Part shown: positions 6,461 through 11,305 of the stretch, in pieces
Layout of the letters: each line of letters begins with the position of its first letter
How positions within the stretch are numbered: the stretch's first letter is position 1
The notes under the pieces: generated by a model
Databases searched by the model: none
Told to the model about the DNA's origin: nothing
The model's input: only the letters and a program-made list of their open reading frames with translations
Program-made: the position numbers and the translations under genes
Source: JAOAFT01 sp035390885
GTDB taxonomy: Bacteria > Bacteroidota > Ignavibacteria > UBA10030
DNA: 11,305 nucleotides
NCBI GenBank assembly: GCA_035390885.1
Contig: DAOOUW010000051.1
Coordinates: 1 to 11,305, forward strand
Reading direction: 5' to 3'

Positions 6461-6497
6461 AAAAAGCCTCCGATAAATAAAACCCAAATCGGAGGCT
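6461..6497 (-). terminator. Intrinsic terminator of the phosphohexomutase gene
   Basis: On the minus strand AGCCTCCGAT pairs perfectly with ATCGGAGGCT (6497-6488 with 6474-6465, 13-base loop). A run of five T follows (6465-6461), then ATTTG. It lies 26 bases after the mutase stop codon. Confidence 0.9.
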
Positions 6498-6523
6498 GAG
6501 AGAATTCAACCGCAAAATAGAAA

Positions 6524-7921
6524 TCATACAGAACGAGCTGCTTCGATGAGCTTTGCAACTTTTTCCGAAGTTTCAGCTTCGGCATAGAAACGGATAAGCG
6601 GCTCAGTTCCAGAAGCGCGAACGAGCACCCAACCATTATCAATGAACAACTTCATTCCATCTGTTGTATCAACTCGTTGCACTGGATAGCCAGCAATGCT
6701 CTTGACGCCTTTTTTGTACACAGAAAGAATTCGTTGTTTCTCTTTTTCTGTAATGTGTGCATCATAACGATCGTAATACACCCATCCAAATTCATCCATC
6801 ACTTCTGCAACAAGCTCGCTAAGTTTCTTCTTGCGAACTGTCATAATTTCGCATAGGAGCAATCCAATGTAGATACCATCGCGTTCCGGCAAGTGACCTT
6901 TTACGCCAAGTCCACCGCTCTCCTCTCCTGCAATCAGGATGTCTCGTTCCGTCATCAAGCGACAGAGATACTTAAAACCAACAGGAGTCTCGTGAAGCGG
7001 AATTTGATACTTTTCACACATCTTGTTAATCAGTTGACTCACAGAAAAAGATTTTGCCACTTCGCCTTTCAGGTGTTTTTCCTCCACAAAATATTTCAGC
7101 AAGACGGCAAAGATGCGGTGCGAGTTTACAAAATTACCTTGCTCATCGAAAGCTCCGATTCTATCGGCATCGCCATCGGTTGCAATGCCAATATCGCACT
7201 TATTTTTGACGACAGCATCCTGTAATCCCTTAAGGTATTGAGGTAAAGGTTCCGGATGATCTCCTCCAAATGAAGGATTGAAACTATTTCGAAGTGAAAC
7301 AGCGACGGGCAGAATTTGTTCCATCACGCCTTGCCCTGAGCCATGCATTGCATCGTAAGCAATTTTAATTCCAGCCGACTTGATTCGTTCAATATCAATC
7401 TTCGAACAAACGTCCTTGACATAGTCGCTTGTAAAATCATGGTGAACAATCATTCCTTTCTTGACGAGGTCAGAGAATGATTTCTTCAGTTCGATTTTTG
7501 AACGAAAGATTTTCTTCAGTTCCTTCTCGACTTTCTCAATTGTTTCTGGATGCGCTGGTCCGCCAAAATCTCCTTTAATCTTGAAACCATTATACTTGGC
7601 AGGATTATGACTTGCAGTAATAATAATGCCAGCTGCGGCATTCAGTTGCTTTGTGAGCAACGAAACCATTGGTGTAGAAGATATTTTGTCAGAGAGAATA
7701 ACTTTGATTCCTCTATTTGCAAGCGCTTCGGCTACTTTCTCTGCAAATTCTTGCGAAAGGAATCGCGCATCGTATCCAACGACAATTCCGTTTTTTATCT
7801 TCTTATGACGCTTATAATAATTTGCCGTTGCAAGAGCGACTTTTGCAACGTTCTCAAATGTAAAATCATCGGCAATGACTCCACGCCAGCCATCAGTTCC
7901 AAATTTAATCACGACACTCAT
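6524..7921 (-). CDS. Phosphoglucomutase/phosphomannomutase family protein (alpha-D-phosphohexomutase, COG1109)
   Basis: A 465-residue cytoplasmic phosphohexomutase that interconverts hexose-1- and hexose-6-phosphates through a phosphoserine, feeding glycogen, sugar-nucleotide and LPS synthesis. Seen (numbered from ATG 7921): FGTDGWRG near the N-terminus, the catalytic TASHNPAKYNGFKIK with Ser104, the Mg-binding DGDADR (249-254), the sugar-binding GEESGG (332-337) and the phosphate-binding VRASGTEPLIRF (434-445). All four domains are complete. The start is placed at ATG 7921 rather than the in-frame GTG at 7927, because the Shine-Dalgarno GGAGG (7932-7928) touches that GTG but sits 6 bases before the ATG. 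TASHNP and the overall layout argue against GlmM; PGM versus PMM preference cannot be decided. It follows eno by 75 bases, with a terminator-like hairpin in between. Confidence 0.94.
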   Translation of the reverse strand: MSVVIKFGTDGWRGVIADDFTFENVAKVALATANYYKRHKKIKNGIVVGYDARFLSQEFAEKVAEALANRGIKVILSDKISSTPMVSLLTKQLNAAAGIIITASHNPAKYNGFKIKGDFGGPAHPETIEKVEKELKKIFRSKIELKKSFSDLVKKGMIVHHDFTSDYVKDVCSKIDIERIKSAGIKIAYDAMHGSGQGVMEQILPVAVSLRNSFNPSFGGDHPEPLPQYLKGLQDAVVKNKCDIGIATDGDADRIGAFDEQGNFVNSHRIFAVLLKYFVEEKHLKGEVAKSFSVSQLINKMCEKYQIPLHETPVGFKYLCRLMTERDILIAGEESGGLGVKGHLPERDGIYIGLLLCEIMTVRKKKLSELVAEVMDEFGWVYYDRYDAHITEKEKQRILSVYKKGVKSIAGYPVQRVDTTDGMKLFIDNGWVLVRASGTEPLIRFYAEAETSEKVAKLIEAARSV

Positions 7922-7927
7922 AAACAC

Positions 7928-7932
7928 CCTCC
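7928..7932 (-). promoter_or_regulatory. Shine-Dalgarno site that fixes the phosphohexomutase start
   Basis: The minus strand reads ATGGAGGGTGTTTATGAG. GGAGG is directly followed by the GTG at 7927, which leaves no spacer, whereas the ATG at 7921 is 6 bases away. The ATG is therefore the likely start and two residues should be removed from the longer reading. Confidence 0.8.
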
Positions 7933-7934
7933 AT

Positions 7935-7973
7935 AAAAATTCGGCTGGAATGTTGTATTACCAATCCAGCCGA
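7935..7973 (-). terminator. Terminator-like hairpin between eno and the phosphohexomutase gene
   Basis: TCGGCTGGA (minus strand 7973-7965) pairs perfectly with TCCAGCCGA (7949-7941) across a 15-base loop. The tail reads ATTTTTATGG, with T at 7939-7935. It lies 24 bases after the enolase stop and only two bases before the GGAGG of the next gene, so it may be a leaky intercistronic terminator or an attenuator rather than a full stop. Confidence 0.75.
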
Positions 7974-7996
7974 CTCATTTTTTTATCTTTATAAGT

Positions 7997-9295
7997 TCAA
8001 GCTATTTTTGCATTGACTGCTGATTTTCCAGCATAGATTGCATTGCTGCCAAGTTCCTCTTCGATACGAAGCAACTGGTTATACTTTGCAATACGATCTG
8101 TTCTGCTGGCAGAACCTGTCTTAATCATTCCGCAGTTTGTTGCAACTGCAATATCGGCAATCGTTGAATCTTCTGTCTCACCAGAACGATGACTCAAGAC
8201 AGCCGTATAGTGCGCACGCTTTGCCATTTCGACTGCATCGAGAGTTTCCGTTAGCGTTCCAATTTGATTTACTTTGACAAGAATCGAGTTTGCGACGCCT
8301 AAGGAAATTCCTTTTGAGAGGTACTCAACGTTCGTTACAAACAAATCGTCGCCAACGAGTTGAATTTTGTCGCCAATGGCATCGGTAAGCATTTTCCATC
8401 CATCCCAATCATTCTCTGCCATTCCATCTTCAAGAGAAACAATTGGATACTGACGAACCCAATCCTCCCAGAATTTCACCATCTGTTCGGATGTTCTTTC
8501 GGATTTATCTGACTTCCAGAAAACATATTTCTTCTTCTCGCTGTCGTACATTTCACTTGCAGCAGGATCGAGTGCAATGAAAACTTGCTGACCCGGTTTG
8601 TATCCTGCTTTCGTAATAGCTTCGAGAATCACTTCGATTGCTTCGACATTCGATTTCAAGCTCGGAGCAAATCCGCCTTCATCGCCAACTGCCGTGTTGT
8701 AACCTTTAGCGTTAAGAACTTTTTTCAATGTATGGAAAACTTCTGCGCCCATTCGAAGAGCCTCCGAAAATGAAGGCGCATCGAGCGGCATAATCATGAA
8801 CTCCTGTGGATCAACATTGTTGTCTGCATGTTTGCCGCCATTGAGGATGTTCATCATCGGAGCTGGAAGAATCTTCGCATTCGTTCCGCCGATGTACCGA
8901 TAGAGAGGCAAACCTAAAGACGCAGCGGCGGCACGCGCTGTTGCAAGCGATACGCCGAGAATTGCATTTGCGCCGAGTTTTCCTTTATTGTGAGTTCCAT
9001 CCAATTCAATCATCAGCTTATCGATGCCGACTTGATCCGTCGCATCGAATCCAATGACTTCATCCGCGATAATGTTGTTCACATTATCAACAGCCTTCAG
9101 TACGCCTTTGCCCATGTAACGCGTTTTATCGCCATCGCGAAGCTCAACAGCTTCATTCTCGCCCGTCGATGCGCCACTTGGAATTGCAGCGCGACCGACA
9201 ATGCCATCTTCAAGTTCAACATCGACTTCTATTGTTGGATTTCCACGGGAATCAAGAATTTCCCGAGCCCAAACATCAATAATAATTTGTGACAT
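7997..9295 (-). CDS. eno: Enolase (phosphopyruvate hydratase)
   Basis: A 432-residue enolase, full family length, converting 2-phosphoglycerate to phosphoenolpyruvate in glycolysis and the reverse in gluconeogenesis. The N-terminus (AREILDSRGNPTIEVDV) and the flexible loop PSGASTGENEAVELRD are canonical. Catalytic and metal residues are present: His156 in GGKHADNN, Glu206 in GDEGGFAP, metal ligands Asp243, Glu289 and Asp316, and Lys341 in the signature ILVKVNQIGTLTET (338-351). SHRSGETED (368-376) and Lys392 in IKTGSASRTDR follow. The ATG at 9295 has a GGAGAG ribosome-binding site (9308-9303) with a 7-base spacer. It is preceded by a strong terminator and about 115 bases of AT-rich sequence, so it very likely has its own promoter. 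Nothing is missing or unusual in the protein. Confidence 0.98.
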   Translation of the reverse strand: MSQIIIDVWAREILDSRGNPTIEVDVELEDGIVGRAAIPSGASTGENEAVELRDGDKTRYMGKGVLKAVDNVNNIIADEVIGFDATDQVGIDKLMIELDGTHNKGKLGANAILGVSLATARAAAASLGLPLYRYIGGTNAKILPAPMMNILNGGKHADNNVDPQEFMIMPLDAPSFSEALRMGAEVFHTLKKVLNAKGYNTAVGDEGGFAPSLKSNVEAIEVILEAITKAGYKPGQQVFIALDPAASEMYDSEKKKYVFWKSDKSERTSEQMVKFWEDWVRQYPIVSLEDGMAENDWDGWKMLTDAIGDKIQLVGDDLFVTNVEYLSKGISLGVANSILVKVNQIGTLTETLDAVEMAKRAHYTAVLSHRSGETEDSTIADIAVATNCGMIKTGSASRTDRIAKYNQLLRIEEELGSNAIYAGKSAVNAKIA

Positions 9296-9358
9296 AACTA
9301 TTCTCTCCGTTTAATGATTGGTTGCATTTATTTTTGTTATTATTAAATTAAGCCAAAA

Positions 9359-9375
9359 ATTGCAGGAAATGCAAT
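9359..9375. promoter_or_regulatory. Candidate operator dyad upstream of eno
   Basis: ATTGCA-GGAAA-TGCAAT is a perfect 6+5+6 dyad in the eno upstream region, about 64 bases before the start codon. A further TTGCA half-site occurs at 9322-9326, roughly 43 bases (about four helical turns) away, nearer the gene. This could be a binding site for a dimeric regulator, but short AT-rich dyads also arise by chance. I could not pick a clear -35/-10 pair here. Confidence 0.3.
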
Positions 9376-9411
9376 GATTAGATTTCGAGAGCTACAAAGA
9401 TACAACAGAAC

Positions 9412-9449
9412 AAAAAAACCTTGCGAAGGCATGTTCTCTTCGCAAGGTT
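9412..9449 (-). terminator. Strong intrinsic terminator of the lipoprotein/coiled-coil unit
   Basis: On the minus strand AACCTTGCGAAG (9449-9438) pairs perfectly over 12 bp with CTTCGCAAGGTT (9428-9417). The loop has 9 bases and is followed by a T run to 9412. It lies 28 bases after the stop codon of the coiled-coil gene and isolates that unit from eno. Confidence 0.93.
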
Positions 9450-9477
9450 GTATAAAAAATCATTTTCAAAAATTACT

Positions 9478-10758
9478 TTATGATTCTTCCGGTTCAGGCG
9501 TATTCCGTTGTCTCCAGTACCAGGCAATAAGTACAATCAAAAGAATTGCAACAACGATGATAAGCACGACTGGTAAAACCGAAGACGCTGGTTCGACGCT
9601 TGATTTCCATTTTTCAAATTTTTCTTCTAAATCTGCTTTCTGCGTTTCGGTAATCTCTCCCATCTTTAACAATGTGGGGAACCATCCAAGCTGAAGTTCC
9701 GGAATCCAGATTTGCTCATTGAACTTTGTGAAATTTTTATATCGAGTCTCTTTCGATTCATCTGCTTTATTTTTTATTTGTGTCTCTAAGAAGGCTGAGA
9801 GATTCGATACGAATTCATTGCCATTGTTAAATTCAATAACGGAAAAATCCTTTTCACGGAAGAGCGTATTGAGCGAACGCCAAACAGCGCTATTGATTTT
9901 TAAATTCCATTGTGCAAAAAGCGAGTCGACAGATTGTAGATCCATTTTCTTCTGTTGCTTTCCAGTAGAATATAACGCAGTAAGCTTTGGACCAACGCTA
10001 TTCCAGACGGATTGCAACCGTTGATACTGCTTATAAATTTCCTGTGCGTCCGCGCCTTTAAGATTCGTTATTTCAACAAAAGTAATATTATCCTGCAATG
10101 AACGCTTGACATTTGAGAGCGCTCCATAGCGCTCGACTTTCGACACAAGTTCTTTCTTGTCGGATTCTTTCATCTGCTCAATATTCTTATCATACTGCAA
10201 AAACAGGCTATCGAGAAGAGAAGTAATGAGCGCATCTCGTTCCTGCAAACCATTACGAAGTTTTACAACTAATTGCTGAAGCGAGTCCAACGGCGTTGCG
10301 CTCGAGAATAAATCGCCGGTGAGCTTCTTCAAATTTTGCGAGAGACGTTGAACATCGCTCATGAGCTTTTCATTTTGAGCCGTGAGCGCATCAATTTGAG
10401 CCGAGAGTTCTTTAATTCTGACCTCAAGCTCCTGAATTTGTCCGCCTTGATGCTCGATTGTTGTAAGATCGCGCTGGCGTAATGCGAGCTTAGCCCGAAG
10501 ATCATTGATGATAGAGGCATAACTATCGGGATAGAGCGCCTTATCGAGCAATTCCTGATGCTGCTGAAATTCTTTCCCCAAATCTTCGATGCGACGACTA
10601 ATAGAAGCACACTCCTGAACAGAGCTTGTGGCTTCTATCGCCTTCGATATTTGTTTTGTAGTTGCCTGAAACCGTTGAACAATTGCGTAATCTGAGTTGT
10701 CCTGCGCAAAACAAATCCCTCCAAGTACCAGTGCACACAACAGAGCGATGCGTTTCAT
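9478..10758 (-). CDS. Secreted coiled-coil protein with C-terminal membrane anchor, function unknown
   Basis: I do not recognise a family. The 426 residues begin with a clear Sec signal peptide (MKRIALLCALVLGGICFA, probable cleavage after Ala18). A mostly helical, Gln/Lys/Glu-rich body follows, with a strong heptad-like coiled coil at about 83-150 (DLRAKLALRQRDLTT, then QIQELEVRIKELSAQIDALTAQNEKL). A second, globular-looking region lies at about 220-385 (TFVEITNLKG, VWRSLNTLFREKDFSVIEF, WIPELQLGWFPTLLKMGEIT). After that come one membrane helix (about 394-415) and a short tail, RQRNTPEPEES. The topology therefore predicts a long periplasmic domain held in the inner membrane by its C-terminus. 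Its ATG overlaps the upstream lipoprotein stop (ATGA), and its GGAGGG ribosome-binding site is encoded by that gene's Gly-Gly codons, so the two are translationally coupled. A role in envelope spanning or sensing is only a guess. Confidence 0.85.
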   Translation of the reverse strand: MKRIALLCALVLGGICFAQDNSDYAIVQRFQATTKQISKAIEATSSVQECASISRRIEDLGKEFQQHQELLDKALYPDSYASIINDLRAKLALRQRDLTTIEHQGGQIQELEVRIKELSAQIDALTAQNEKLMSDVQRLSQNLKKLTGDLFSSATPLDSLQQLVVKLRNGLQERDALITSLLDSLFLQYDKNIEQMKESDKKELVSKVERYGALSNVKRSLQDNITFVEITNLKGADAQEIYKQYQRLQSVWNSVGPKLTALYSTGKQQKKMDLQSVDSLFAQWNLKINSAVWRSLNTLFREKDFSVIEFNNGNEFVSNLSAFLETQIKNKADESKETRYKNFTKFNEQIWIPELQLGWFPTLLKMGEITETQKADLEEKFEKWKSSVEPASSVLPVVLIIVVAILLIVLIAWYWRQRNTPEPEES

Positions 10759-11213
10759 TTTTTCCCTCCTTTTTCAATTCCATCTTTTGTAAGTAACAGT
10801 GGGGCATCATTTTCATTGACTAACTGAATGTAGGGCGAGCGTTGATTCATTGCTGGCGACTCCATTCCTGTTGACTTTACTAAAATTGTATTGACAAGTT
10901 TCAACCCGCCAACGGTCTGTTCAAAGACGTAAACATTTTTAAATTTTTGAGCCGTGATGAAATAGTACCCCTGCGAATCGCGAATAATTCGAACAGGAAC
11001 TTTGATGTTGGTTGAATCCTTTGTCTCTGCAAAAAATAAGCCTTTGACATTTACTGAAAAACTATGACGCTGATCCTGCACTACTCCATTATCATTCACC
11101 TTGAGTACAGATTCAATTGGCCATGAAAAATCTGCAGGTTTTAATACCAGTGTTGAACAACCCGCTGCAAAAAGAAAGCTGCACAACACACACCAGAAAA
11201 ATGTTCTTTGCAT
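10755..11213 (-). CDS. Small putative lipoprotein, function unknown
   Basis: A 152-residue protein with a short lipoprotein-type signal peptide: MQRTFFWCVLCSFLFAAGCS, with Cys19 as the probable lipidated residue. The lipobox AAG-C is slightly off consensus because Ala, not Leu, is at -3. Ser at +2 would favour outer-membrane sorting under E. coli rules. The mature part (PADFSWPIESVLKVNDNGVVQDQRH and onward) alternates short beta-like stretches such as KVPVRIIRDSQGYYFITA and NVYVFEQTVGGLKLVNTILV, suggesting a small beta domain, and ends in a basic KGGKK. I do not recognise a family. ATG 11213 has an AAGGAG ribosome-binding site at good spacing. It is the first gene of a two-gene unit with the anchored coiled-coil protein, with a 4-base overlap, implying coordinated amounts and probably a shared envelope job. 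Confidence 0.83.
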   Translation of the reverse strand: MQRTFFWCVLCSFLFAAGCSTLVLKPADFSWPIESVLKVNDNGVVQDQRHSFSVNVKGLFFAETKDSTNIKVPVRIIRDSQGYYFITAQKFKNVYVFEQTVGGLKLVNTILVKSTGMESPAMNQRSPYIQLVNENDAPLLLTKDGIEKGGKK

Positions 11214-11266
11214 AGAAGTACTCCTTAAATAAACTACCGAATATATTGCCTTTACTTTGGTGTTAC

Positions 11267-11295
11267 AATGTAGAAAAGAAAACCAAACACTTCAA
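11267..11295 (-). promoter_or_regulatory. Candidate promoter for the lipoprotein/coiled-coil unit
   Basis: The minus strand reads TTGAAG (11295-11290), a 17-base spacer, then TACATT (11272-11267). Each box matches sigma-70 consensus at four of six positions with ideal spacing. It would give a leader of about 45-50 bases ending in AAGGAG. The region is AT-rich and close to the window edge, so chance matches are possible. Confidence 0.33.
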
Positions 11296-11305
11296 GTATA
11301 AAATC

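Overview
The window reads as chromosomal housekeeping DNA from a Gram-negative, moderately AT-rich bacterium. Every gene is on the minus strand, so transcription runs from the right end to the left. An LpxH-type lipid A hydrolase and a signal-peptide lipoprotein point to a cell with an outer membrane. Protein flavour (class A PBP, COG1109 phosphohexomutase, RlmD-type methyltransferase) suggests the Bacteroidota/Chlorobiota/Ignavibacteria neighbourhood. Clear Shine-Dalgarno sequences at many genes (GGAGG, GAGGTGA, AAGGAG) fit Chlorobi/Ignavibacteria better than classical Bacteroidia. This placement is inference, not proof.

Layout from right to left in the direction of transcription: (1) 11213-9478, a two-gene unit with overlapping ATGA: a small lipoprotein, then a secreted coiled-coil protein with a C-terminal membrane anchor, ended by a strong intrinsic terminator. 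I do not recognise the function of either. (2) 9295-6524, enolase and a phosphoglucomutase/phosphomannomutase-family enzyme. A terminator-like hairpin lies between them and directly abuts the mutase ribosome-binding site; a second terminator follows the mutase. (3) 6422-5001, an RlmD/TrmA-type RNA uracil-C5 methyltransferase with its Fe-S cysteines. (4) 5000-4364, a 637-bp gene-free stretch packed with repeats and palindromes. (5) 4363-1271, lpxH followed 15 nt later by a class A penicillin-binding protein, a plausible cell-envelope operon. (6) 1270-953, a second repeat-bearing intergenic stretch, then a nitroreductase-family flavoprotein with a good candidate promoter. (7) 380-1, the N-terminus of UvrA, cut by the window edge.

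The coding content is ordinary. The most unusual signal is the intergenic DNA: a structured element present three times (about 1042-1242, 4450-4564 and 4830-4988). Its copies differ by paired substitutions that preserve base pairing in at least two alternative, mutually exclusive stems. Between copies B and C sits a separate 131-bp nested palindrome with near-perfect 20-bp arms, preceded by a perfect 10-bp hairpin. Together these look like a REP/MITE-type mobile or structured-RNA family worth defining. The lipoprotein/coiled-coil pair is the best candidate for an undescribed protein system.
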